Positions 52,201 to 61,742 of a stretch of 64,000 bases of DNA are shown in pieces. Below the pieces are notes generated by a model. That model did no database searches. It was not told where the DNA came from and saw only the letters and a list, made by a program, of their open reading frames with translations. The position numbers and the translations under genes are program-made. This stretch comes from Prunella strophiata (lineage: Eukaryota > Chordata > Aves > Passeriformes > Prunellidae), in assembly GCA_036583965.1 (NCBI GenBank), contig JAZBQD010000019.1, positions 19,759,085 to 19,823,084 of the forward strand, in the 5' to 3' direction. Every line of letters starts with the position of its first letter. Within the stretch, counting starts at the first letter, position 1.

Positions 52201-52619
52201 GCATGTAGAGGCATTCCATTTAGGCATGTGTGAAAGTCTCTCAATGACAACTACATGTCACCAGTACAGATAGAAAATGAGATATCTGGCTTTATAGAAA
52301 AAAAAAATCTGATCTTGGTTTAAAAAGCAAAGCATTTGCTCCTGCTCTTAGCAGCCTGATTCAACTCATTGACTTGACAGAAGTTTCAGCCATGCATTGA
52401 GATTTGAGGAATTACTCTCCTTTTGTACTGAAATTATTCTACTCAAATAATTGGCCCTGTGATACAGGATACAAAAATCAATAGCCAGTTGCTATTGATA
52501 TTTCTGATATTTATTGATATTGCCAGTCCATTGATATTTCTGACTGCATTTTTCCTTAGGGTTAGTATTTCCTTAAAGTTGTTTTCTTAGTTTAATAATT
52601 AGCGTATTTGTGATTCGTT
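49291..52619. other. Unique AT-rich sequence
   Basis: No gene is recognised. Small features are an inverted repeat GCTTGG/CCAAGC near 51950-51966 and a repeated word ATTGATATTTCTGA at 52494-52507 and 52530-52543. A minus-strand 109-codon frame at 51898-52227 shows no domain. Confidence 0.35.
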
Positions 52620-53060
52620 TTCTCCTTGTGATCTTTATCCTATTGCTGTGTATGCATGTGTTGGTGTATGTGCTGCCTTTGGTAGCAGTTTTGCTCTCTG
52701 CAGGGACACATACTTGTTACTTGGCAGATGAATGTTGGCATGCAGAATGATTTCCCTGAACTTTTCAGGAGTCTGATTAGCATATGACAGTGGTACAGGG
52801 GGTTCCACTCTAGTGAACCCCTTGAGCCACTCTTCCCCAATGTGCAAATGTGCAGACAGCTTGGCATAGTTACAGGTTTGTATAATTATAAATAATTTCT
52901 GTTTATGGAGGATTAATGCATGAGATGCTATTACTGTATGCAAAGGGTTACCTTTCCAGTGGGAAGGAGATAAATGTTTATGAAGGTGTGTTGTATGGGT
53001 TTGGTAAATATTTGCCAGAAGATAAATATGTATAATTCCCAGTGCACAGTGCAGCAAATA
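52620..53060. other. Candidate conserved non-coding stretch with a long minus-strand open frame
   Basis: The stretch is repeat-free, with words such as TATAATTATAAATAATTT at 52880-52897 and GGATTAATGCATGAGATGC near 52911. It keeps a minus-strand frame of 140 codons (53057 to 52635), rich in His and Thr, which matches no family I know. The open frame alone is weak evidence at this length. Conservation in other birds would show whether the stretch is regulatory, coding or neither. Confidence 0.2.
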
Positions 53061-53600
53061 TTCAGAGATACTAATCAGTCATGGTGACAGCGTGGGACTC
53101 ATGACATTTCACTTGCTATAAGTTGTAAAGGCAAACCCTACTCACAGGAGGACCTGCTACTGAAAATATAGAAATTATGTAAAGATCATGAGCAAGACTC
53201 TGGTGTAAAGTGGCACAGCTCTATTAGATGATTACATCTTATCTTCCATTTTAATCTGCATGATTTACAGAATAATCCTTTCTTCTTGCATTTTAGTTAC
53301 ATAATTTGTGCTGTAATAAATGGTCAGATTAAATGTGAGGGAATTCTTAGTGAGTTCTGGTTTTCCTCTTACTATCTTTAAATCAGAAATTGAAGCCAAT
53401 GCACTGTAGTCTGTTTTCTTTCATGCTGATGACAGTCATAAAATATTTTTTTGTGATGGCAATTGCTGTCCAATGAGCTACATATTAAATTAATATTTAT
53501 CTTGTTCTCTGCATCCTAAGTTTGTTCATCTTGATAGCTGATCTTTCCCATACCTAAAGTGGCTTACTAGAAATCTGAAGAAGTTTTTTTTTTTTTTAAA
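53061..53600. other. Unique AT-rich sequence
   Basis: No gene is recognised. A T-run at 53584-53597 directly precedes the CR1 copy. Confidence 0.35.
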
Positions 53601-53860
53601 GGGCATGTGGTGACAGGACAAGGGGGAATGGTTTTAAACTGAAAGAGAGTAGGTTTAGATAAGATGTTAGGAAGAAATTCTTCACCCAGAGAGTGATGAA
53701 GTACTGGAACAGGTTTCACAGAGAAGTTGTGAGTGCTCCATCCCTGATATTGTTCAAGGTGAGGTTGAATGGGGACCTCATCATGGTAGGAGGAGTTGGA
53801 TTTAGATGATATTTAAGGTCCCTTCCAACCCAAAACTTTCTTTGAGTCTATGATTCTATA
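53601..53860 (+). mobile_element. CR1 LINE 3' end
   Basis: A plus-sense CR1 3' UTR with GGACAAGGGGGAATGGTTTT, TTAGGAAGAAATTCTTCACC, CTGGAACAGGTTTCACAGAG and AAGGTCCCTTCCAACCCAAA in family order. It ends in degenerate terminal repeats (TATGATTCTATA). It is about 260 bp and 5'-truncated. It is among the better-preserved CR1 copies of the window. Confidence 0.93.
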
Positions 53861-54228
53861 CTCTGTCAATCACTTCATCCAGCCTCTGAAGTATTTTTTT
53901 TCTGCCTAGGGGAACAAAATTCAAGATGTTATATAGAAGAAATGTTTCTCTAAATTAATTTTTAAATCTCTTTCAGCCTCACACAGTTAAATCTGAAACT
54001 TCTTAGTCCATGTTGGTTCAGTCTGACACAGGGCTGTCAGTCCCAGAGAACTGTTTGCTTATACCTCTCATAATAAGGTGTGTAGAGGAAGGGAGCTTCA
54101 TCTTACTTACTGTAAGACAAAAGCTTGAACATGACCTCAGCCTTTATTGGGCAATAGACAATCAATGCAGGAGTGGGAAAAAAATTATTAAATACTTCAA
54201 CTGTCAGCTAAATTATACACTCACATAT
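53861..54228. other. Unique sequence between two CR1 tails
   Basis: Nothing is recognised. Confidence 0.35.
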
Positions 54229-54345
54229 TCATAGAATGTCTTGGGTTGAAAGGGACCTTAAGGATCACCCAGTTCAACCAAGACCACTGAAAATGTGGGA
54301 CTGAACCTAAAAAGTCATCAGAACACCCAACAAGTCATAAGATTT
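54229..54345 (-). mobile_element. CR1 LINE 3' end, short
   Basis: The plus strand reads TCATAGAATGTCTTGGGTTG, then AAAGGGACCTTAAGGATCAC, the antisense start of a CR1 3' end. It fades by about 54345. The 3' end faces that of the CR1 at 53601-53860. Confidence 0.85.
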
Positions 54346-54836
54346 TAAATTTCTTTCACATGGACAAAAATAATATTTCCTTAACACCATAAAATAAATG
54401 TTCAAGATCTCATGATCTGCAAAGCCAAGCTTGTGACTTGCATTAAAACAGTCTGTCTATGGATAGAAGGAACAGGTAGTGAGTTCAAAGATGTGATTCA
54501 ACACAAGGTTGCCTGGTACTTTCTGTGATTAAATTGAGGAATTTAATTTCCAGAATCTACTGGCTCATACCTTAACAGAACTAAAACAATCTAAAAATGT
54601 TCAACAAAATTAGGGAAGAAAAGTAAATACAGTAGTTTAGATTAACTGATATAAAATTACTTTTGTTGAACAATGTTCATGGTTTTTATTGCCTTTCTTA
54701 CATCCTAATAAATGTAGGCAAAGTAGGTATTTATGCTAGATAAAAACAAATAAAGTCTATTCAATTTTAGCTCAAAGATAAATAAATTACGAGAATTTTA
54801 GATATGGTCTTTCTATCAATTAAATAAAAGAAGAAG
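54346..54836. other. Unique AT-rich sequence
   Basis: Nothing is recognised. Confidence 0.35.
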
Positions 54837-54903
54837 GTGGAGACATAGTTGCTTTGGAAGCTTCATATATTTTCTTTATATGAAGCTTCCAAAGCAACTC
54901 CAC
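54837..54903. repeat. Long perfect hairpin: 23-bp arms, 7-nt loop
   Basis: The left arm 54847-54869 starts AGTTGCTTTGGAAGC and ends TTCATATA. The right arm 54877-54899 is its exact reverse complement, and the loop is TTTTCTT. Beyond a 6-nt bulge on the left (54841-54846), four more bases pair (GTGG 54837-54840 with CCAC 54900-54903). The arms show no mismatch, which is unlikely by chance in old neutral sequence. I recognise no transposon terminus. The stem is shorter than a usual microRNA precursor. Confidence 0.95.
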
Positions 54904-55869
54904 AGAATAGTGAAAGGGCTGGATTTGTTATTTTGGAGAGATCATAAAGAAAACTGTTTCTTTGTTCAAGACAAGCACTCTATTTCCTAGGTTTAGCAAA
55001 GACAAAATCCATAAATTCTTCTTAAAGTTAGTGGGCCTTTGCTATCATGACTAACTAAATCTCACAGCTTACTGACTCTGAGACAGCAAATTAATTGTAA
55101 GGTTTAAAGATCCTTTAGCAGCTCCTCCTGTCCCACAGTTAGCAAAACTAATGCATCAGATGTTCAACATCTGCTGTGTGGAACTAATGACATCCATCAT
55201 TGTAACACATAAACTTCATATTTTGCCTGATTATGGTCACAAAAGACAGCACAGTTTCAAAGAAGCAGTATGCCACTTCCTTACAATGAGTAAAATGAGA
55301 TCTCTCCACTAAAGTACAAGGGGTTACACTGAATTGGATAATCTGAGAGGAATAAACTTTGACTTTAAACACAGTTGCCAGACACTACTTACCTGGGGAG
55401 ATCTTTTTTTTTTTTTTTTCCAGGGCTTTTTGTTTGGTTGTGTGGGTTTTCCCCCATGGTGGAGTTAGGTCATTCATCTCATTAGAATTTTACTTTAGTC
55501 TTCAATCTCATACTGAAGAGCCTACAAAGAGCTATCAGATCATTGCATGTTTATATTTTCAGTTGGCTAGAGAAATGACAAAGAAGGAAGCTCATTGGTT
55601 TTATTGTAGGGGTTTTCCACATTGTTTTTTATGTGACTGCATTCCTGTAACATTGACAGTCATTAACAAATGCAATCCTATGCATACACAGAGATTATTC
55701 ATAGTTCAGCAGCACTGTGAAGGGCCACAGGTAGGGTGAGTTGCTTCAAAACTTTGAATGCCCATTTCAAGGTGCTATATTAATCTGAAACTGATGACTT
55801 GGTGTTCTTTTTGACAATTAAATAACTCCTTAAAAGGTAGCCCAAGTTAAAAAATAGGGATGTCTTCAG
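54904..55869. other. Unique AT-rich sequence
   Basis: No gene is recognised. A T-run followed by CCAG at 55405-55424 looks like a 3' splice site, but I see no supporting exon. Confidence 0.35.
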
Positions 55870-55896
55870 CTATTCATCCTAATTTAGGATGAATAG
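55870..55896. repeat. Perfect inverted repeat, 12-bp arms, 3-nt loop
   Basis: CTATTCATCCTA (55870-55881), loop ATT, TAGGATGAATAG (55885-55896). A near-palindrome able to form a tight hairpin or cruciform. Confidence 0.92.
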
Positions 55897-57240
55897 GATA
55901 AATTATCTAATATATCATGAATAAGTTTCTCTCTAGTAAACAGGTGCTAATTAATTAGTGCCTGTCATATTTATTCCTTTCAATCTAATTTCAGTCAATT
56001 CTAGGAAAAAGAGCAAAACACTTTGTGGATGAAGAGTCACAGCATGGCATGCTCAGTCCAGAAGCAAGTTTTGCAGAACAAACTATTAAGTGCACTAAGA
56101 AGACTGGTGTAGTAATCATGAATTAAGGTTGTGATGGGGGCAGAGACAGAAGGGAAGGCAGCATTCTAAACACACGACTTTTGTTCCCAAGGCATCCAAT
56201 TTTTAAATTTTCAAAAGTAACATGATCTTCAGAATTGCTGAGTTTCTACAGATCCTGCACAATTCAGCTAGAAACCTTTAGAACTGGGCCTTAAATACAA
56301 TATAAAGCCCTCTTAACACTTGAAACCAAGAAAATTTGCATATTACACAACTGCAAACCTCTTTTTGGTACCTTTTAGAATATATTTCCTTTTGCTGTTT
56401 AAGTTTTCTTCCCAAGTACACCAAAACCTTTTGTGAAAACTAGAATTTCTCATTTAATCTAACAAAAAACTTATGGAATTCCTGACCAGATCCCTGAAAA
56501 TCTAAATTAAGTGATTATGCAGCAATTCCTAATCTGAACAGCACCATTCAATGATGACAATTAATTCCCCATAATCCCTGAATTAGAAACTTTAAATTTC
56601 CTAAATTTTTTGCATCATTACAATTAGACACACAATATTGCTCTCAGTAGTCACTTTTGATCCATGTTTTTCAAAGCAAGTAAAAAACCCCAGAGTTCTA
56701 ATGCCACAAAATGGGAAAAAAGATAAAGAAAAGCAATGTGTGACACCAAAGAGCACTAAAACAGTTCATTACTAAATCAGGAATAAAACTGAGGTAGAGG
56801 TCTAGCATGCTCATATACTGGAATATGCCTCTCTCTTCCATGTATATATGGCAGAAAAACAGCTTTTGTAGTCTTGAGTGTCCTATTATCTAGTTAGGTA
56901 AGTCCCTGCTTTGCTGCCATTGAGACCAGGAATAATCCTATAAGAAATAACAGAGTTTATCAAGCTGTTGTGAGGGCATATGAAGTCCTTGTGAAGGGCA
57001 TTGGTAAACCTGTTCTGTCATCCTCTTTTAACCCTGGTGCTCTGAAAGAAAAAGTGATGATTTCAGGTTTAGAAGAGGATAATCACAAAACCAGCAAAAA
57101 GACTGCCTTACTTGACATAGATGTTTGTTGTTTAGTACTGAAAAAGTCCTTCAAGATTGATAAAATGGCTTTCTTCCTTGGCAGTGTAGGAGGAAAGTAG
57201 CAAGTTACAAAATTGGAAAACCTCATAATGCCTTTATTAG
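55897..57240. other. Unique AT-rich sequence
   Basis: No gene or repeat is recognised. Confidence 0.35.
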
Positions 57241-57338
57241 AAAGAAAAAAAAAAAAAAAGAAAAAGAGAAAAAGAAAAAGAAAAAGAAAAAGAAAAAGAA
57301 AAAGAAAAAGGAAAAGAAAAAGAGAAAAAGGGAAAAAA
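57241..57338. repeat. AAAAAG hexanucleotide microsatellite
   Basis: About 98 bp of AAAAAG units with variant GAGAAAAA units and a 15-A run near the left end. The minus-strand open frame across it (alternating Phe and Leu) is simply the repeat read as codons. Confidence 0.93.
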
Positions 57339-60039
57339 TGAACAAATAAAAGTATAATGACCCAGTGCAAATAAGGATCAATTTCAGCAAAATTTATGGA
57401 CTGACATAAATGTGACTCTGGCAAGAGCTCAATATACAGGTAAAAAGCTTATGATTCAGGACTAGTTTTAGCTGGAACAAAAAGAAGAAATCCTTAAAAT
57501 GGAACATTTTCCAAAATGGAGGACTATTTTTCTTACAGGGAAGTAATTCACCTTCCTCTGAAATAGCAAGTCACAGGTGAAGGCAGAATGTCTGATCTAA
57601 ATTCTGATAAATTACTGTCAAACATTATGTCCTCTGGTGCTTAAGAGTGTAAATTACTTTAAATTAAAAACCTCACTGCTATGAGCAAAGAAGTTTCATT
57701 CACATTTTCCTCATTCATATTCAGCTCAAACAAGCTGTTGAGGTCTCAGGAAGTGAGAAAAGGAAAGAGGAGTTAAATCCATTAAAATTAACTCAGCTAA
57801 TGCATGTTGGACAGCCTCAGATTATTAAGAAGCTTTACTGTATTGTCTGCTCCCTCTTAACTAAAGAGATTTCATGAAGCCTAGGTTAAGAGCATTCTCC
57901 ATCTTTCTTCCCCTTTCTTCTGTTTGAATGTCACTCTATGAAGCACCATAAATGCAATAAGATGCCATACAGAAAAACTGGGTGATGCCAAAATAAAGAG
58001 AAAAGGCAGGAAACATGAGTCTTTTCTATATTCTTACTGGGAAATAATAAGTCATTCCTTTTTAAAGTACATTTTTGTACACTGAACTTGTTTTGTCCTT
58101 TACTGAAGATGCAAAGTGTGAAAAAATATGCTTCTTATATTTTCTGTCTCTTTGATATAGATTGCTGCATCTAGATGATCTGTCAGTGACAAGTATGAGT
58201 TTATGCTGATGTGCTTTGCACTTGGGAAAACTGTAAAGAATAAGGGAGTTACTGTGAATAACAGTAGACACATCTGCTGAAAGTGAAGAAGTGAAAAACT
58301 GAATAAATAATGAAATAAGAGAGGCAGGAAACAGTAGAGAAAAAAGTGTAATTGAAAATCTTGTGTAACAGGGCCCCTGGTCGTGTCACCTTTAAAAAGT
58401 ATGGAATGGAATTAGAATTGAAAGAAGTACTAAAATGACTACAAGTATTAGAATTTACCTATATAAAATTTCACAGGATTTGACCAAACTCCCTAAAAAT
58501 TTCTTAGTGCTTTTTGCAACCTGTAAAGAAATTGGTGAAAAGACTACATAATTGAAAATTATAGTTTTCCTGCATGACCTTCCCTTACTCCTGAAGTGAA
58601 AGACTTTTCAATATGCCCAAGTCAATAGACCATATTTCATTTCTTGGATTGCTGGATGATCTCCATCCTTTTGACCCTCCAGTCTACCTTTGAGAGAGGC
58701 ACACTGGAGTCAAAGTGCAATGTACTCTTTGCTTTCCTTCCATTGTCCAGCTGTCTGCTGAAATAGAGAGGAACTATGGTCATCCAAATCCCAAAGAAAT
58801 CAGTCAGCTGAAAAGGACACAAGCAGATATAACCAGTCTTTTAGTCCCCTTTATCAACACACAGTTCCAGTTAATCTCAAAGGCCATTCTTCAGTCCAAG
58901 TCAAATGGCATGGTTTGTAGTAAAATTTCTTCCTCTCCCTCTTCAGATTCACTGCCATAATGTGTGCAAAATGTCTTATTTTGTATTTCTTGGTCTTTTT
59001 TCACTATATTCTCAGCTCACTTTTTTTTTTCTCTAGGCCTTGAGCAATAGATCTGCAGCATACAGGCAGGCATATCTGAACACACAGGCTTTGTAGAGTG
59101 AAAACACATACTGCTTTCTCAGTTTTCCCAGTTACTTCTTTCAAGAAGAAAAAAAAGGAAAGGACCTGATGTCACAATATATAAGTCACAGCTTTTTAGT
59201 CACAGTTATTACAAGGTCTTTGATGGCACTTTGACATTTATGTGGTGTGTTATATACAACAATCAGTGCCGCTCCTCTTTGGAATCTATTATGAAGCATA
59301 GAATCATCCTTAGCTTGGCCTTTTTCAAAATATTTTTTTATTACTTTCTCAAAGCTCTTGATATCATCACAGAAAAAACACTTCCACCTCAGACAAACAA
59401 AGAAAAGTCACTCCCTTCTCTGCCAACTTCTATTTGCACTGCAAAATTTGTAAAAAGGTATGGTGATTAAATAAAGGTGTCATGTTTTGTACAGTGTCCA
59501 CAGTGTTTACTTGGATTATCACAAAGCTTTTCATTCCAGTGACATTCATCCATGGAACAGTCAAACTGAAAAAGACCTACCTATGTGAGCAGGCTTTCTA
59601 AACTATTAACCTTTCAGTCCATTGTACTCATGAAACAATAATTTTAAAAAATGGCAAATTATGAAATTAAGATTATTTTTATTGTTTATTAATATAGATT
59701 ATTATTTTAAAATATTATAGATTTTATTTTAATATTGTAAAAAATAATTGTATTTTTTGTCAATATAGATCTTGTCCCTGCAGCATTAATTTTGTACTTT
59801 TAAAAGATATTAAGAGTCATAGTCTTGGCCAGATATTCCATAATTACCCACAAATCATCAGGACTACTAAGAGCATCTTTGAAAAAAATGTCTGACTTTT
59901 CCTTAAAGTGCTGAGGAAGCTTCTTCTGGGAGGAAGATAACAGTTTAAGCACTGTCTCTAGTAGCAGGAAAATCTTGGAAAGATTGCCCAGAACATTTTT
60001 TGTCTCTTTATTTTTATACAGTATGACTTTAAGGAGATT
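57339..60039. other. Unique AT-rich sequence
   Basis: No gene is called. A plus-strand open stretch at 58751-58960 follows a pyrimidine-rich tract ending in CCAG at 58750. It is described under findings. 59660-59770 is almost pure A/T with imperfect ATATTATAGATT repeats. Confidence 0.3.
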
Positions 60040-60138
60040 TGTTTAAGACCCATCTCTACCAGTGACTCTTTGTGTTGTCTGGCAAGTTGTTTTATCTTTG
60101 CTGTTTCTTAATGAGTAAAGCTAATTAGCATTTGAGGG
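60040..60138 (+). mobile_element. Probable MIR-like (CORE-SINE) remnant
   Basis: The words CATCTCTACCAGTGACTC, TTTGTGTTGTCTGGCAAGTT and TTTATCTTTGCTGTTTCTTA, then GAGTAAAGCTAAT, follow the plus-sense MIR core in order (CTCTGCCACTTACTAG, CTGTGTGACCTTGGGCAAGT, TACTTAACCTCTCTGTG, CTGTAAAATGGGGATAAT). There is a gap of about 5 bp. It is diverged and truncated. It is less secure than the copy at 19556-19698. Confidence 0.5.
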
Positions 60139-60545
60139 TGTTTTGGTTTTTTCCCCTCACAGAAGATATTATAAGAGGGATCACTTGTGATTGTTTTTGT
60201 TTTGGCCAAAAGTTTTAGGGGACTATTTTAACTTTCTTTCAAAATTAAGTATTTTTCAGATTAAAAAAATTCTAAGCAGAGACATTTTAAATGGGAAAAT
60301 AAATTATGGGTTTTCACTTGTATGTGAAAGGCTTTCATTTATAAGCCATGTCATTACTTCCTGCAGTAGTATTCATTCAGCTGGAAGACTCCTTCACTTC
60401 AAGGAGAAAAAAAAAAAAATATGGAAGTTTTAAGGTTATCTCCTTATATTTCTTTTCCAATTGAGACTAAGTTCTCTGTAGTACAGGTTTTCTACTACCT
60501 TTTGGTTTTGCTGCACTAAACACATTAACATTGAAATCTGGTCTT
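60139..60545. other. Unique AT-rich sequence
   Basis: Nothing is recognised. There is a short A-run at 60406-60418. Confidence 0.35.
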
Positions 60546-60728
60546 GAAATTCCTGGCGCTTTGTTAATAAAAATAATTCCTACAAGTGTCCACTATGAAG
60601 CCAGAAAACTTTAGGTCAACCCCTGAGTTTTCTGGCTTTTATCCATCCAATTCTGTCCCTGATCCCTCTGGTGGGATCTCACAAGTGAGCAGCTGTGTGG
60701 GGCTTGGCTGCTGGCTGGGGTGGTATCA
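60546..60728 (+). mobile_element. 3' end of an ERVL-type LTR
   Basis: 60611-60728 carries GGTCAACCCCTGAGTTTTCT, then CATCCAATTCTGTCCCTGAT, then AAGTGAGCAGCTGTGTGGGG and TTGGCTGCTGGCTGGGG, the ordered 3' end of the same avian LTR family as 6243-6790. It ends at about 60728 (TATCA). A weaker match extends left to about 60546 (GAAATTCCTGGCGCTTTGTT). The 5' two thirds of the LTR are absent. Confidence 0.65.
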
Positions 60729-61187
60729 GGCAATCCCACTTCTCATCTCTCCAACTTCTCAAATTAAGATGCCATTCAAGGTCATGTAGGGATGAGGCCC
60801 CACCTGAATGTGCTGCAAGCAAATGTGGGGATAAGAACTGTTTTTCTAATTAAAATGAACTCAGGAAGGGAATTTTCAGTTCACATGGAGATGATATAAG
60901 TACTGCCTGCAATCACATTTCAGAACCCTGAGTGTAAATACTAGGATCTAAATATTGTCAAATATCCTTTTCCAGAGATGAGAGTTACTTATGAATTAAG
61001 TTGTACTTTTCCTAGGATTTTTCTAGGGCTTTTTCTTCACAAATAAGAGTAAGATTTACCATGCATTTAAAGATTTTCCTTTATTATCAGGTCAATTCTG
61101 AATATTGAAAACTGTGGAAAAGTACAGATTTGTACAGTTAAATGAATTCTTTACTGGAAAGAATTTTACAATTAAGTTTATGCAGTT
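60729..61187. other. Sequence between two opposed LTR pieces
   Basis: Nothing is recognised. It is the spacer between LTR pieces that face each other tail to tail. Confidence 0.35.
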
Positions 61188-61742
61188 CTCATGGGTAGAG
61201 CCTAGGACATATTAATAGAGAAAGCAAAAGATAAACATACAAACAAAGCAAAACAAGGAATTAATTCACTGCTTCCCATGGGCAGGTAGGTGTTCCACTA
61301 TGCCCAGGACAGCAGGGCCTGATCATGTGTAAAAGTGAGGTAGGAAGACAAATGCCATCACTCCAAACCCCCACCATTCTTTCTTCTTTCCTCAGCATGA
61401 TTTCACTTGGTACAAAATATACCTTTGGTAACCCCAACCCTAGGCAGAGCAGGAAAAGGCACATGGGGGTGAGGCTGGTGCCAAGGAGAAAAGTGTGGAG
61501 GGAGCAATGTTGGGGCAGCTCCCTCTGATCACCTGTCCCAGCTGTGTCTCCCCCCAATCTCCTATGCACACCCTGTTTCCTCACCATCATGGCAGTACAA
61601 AAATCTAAAGAGCCTTGGTCCTGTGTAAGACCCGTTCAGCAACAAAGAAATCCCTCTATTATTAACACTCTTTCCAGTTCACATCCAAAACACAGCCCAT
61701 ACCAGCCACTGTGATGAAAATTACTACAGCAAAAGTACACCT
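61188..61742 (-). mobile_element. ERVL-type solo LTR lacking its 3' end, minus orientation
   Basis: The plus strand shows the antisense LTR. From right to left are CAAAACACAGCCCATACCAG, the GTAAGACCCGTTCAGCAACA word, CCTTGGTCCTGTG, the GGTACAAAATATACCTTTGG word near 61410-61430, and AATGCCATCACTCCAAACCC. The left part holds the TTGCTTTGTTTG-type stretch and TCTATTAA, and the match ends at CTCATGGGTAG (61188), where the family would continue into its last 120 bp. It is the best-preserved LTR of the window. No internal retroviral sequence is attached. The right boundary is near 61742, and I did not see a clear target-site duplication. Confidence 0.85.

Noticed and set aside
55405..55424. Strong polypyrimidine tract plus CCAG as a 3' splice site
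   Set aside because: The following frame has no recognisable content and no partner donor is evident. T-runs followed by AG are common in AT-rich DNA.
57083..57424. Minus-strand frame with alternating Phe-Leu
   Set aside because: It is the AAAAAG microsatellite read as codons.
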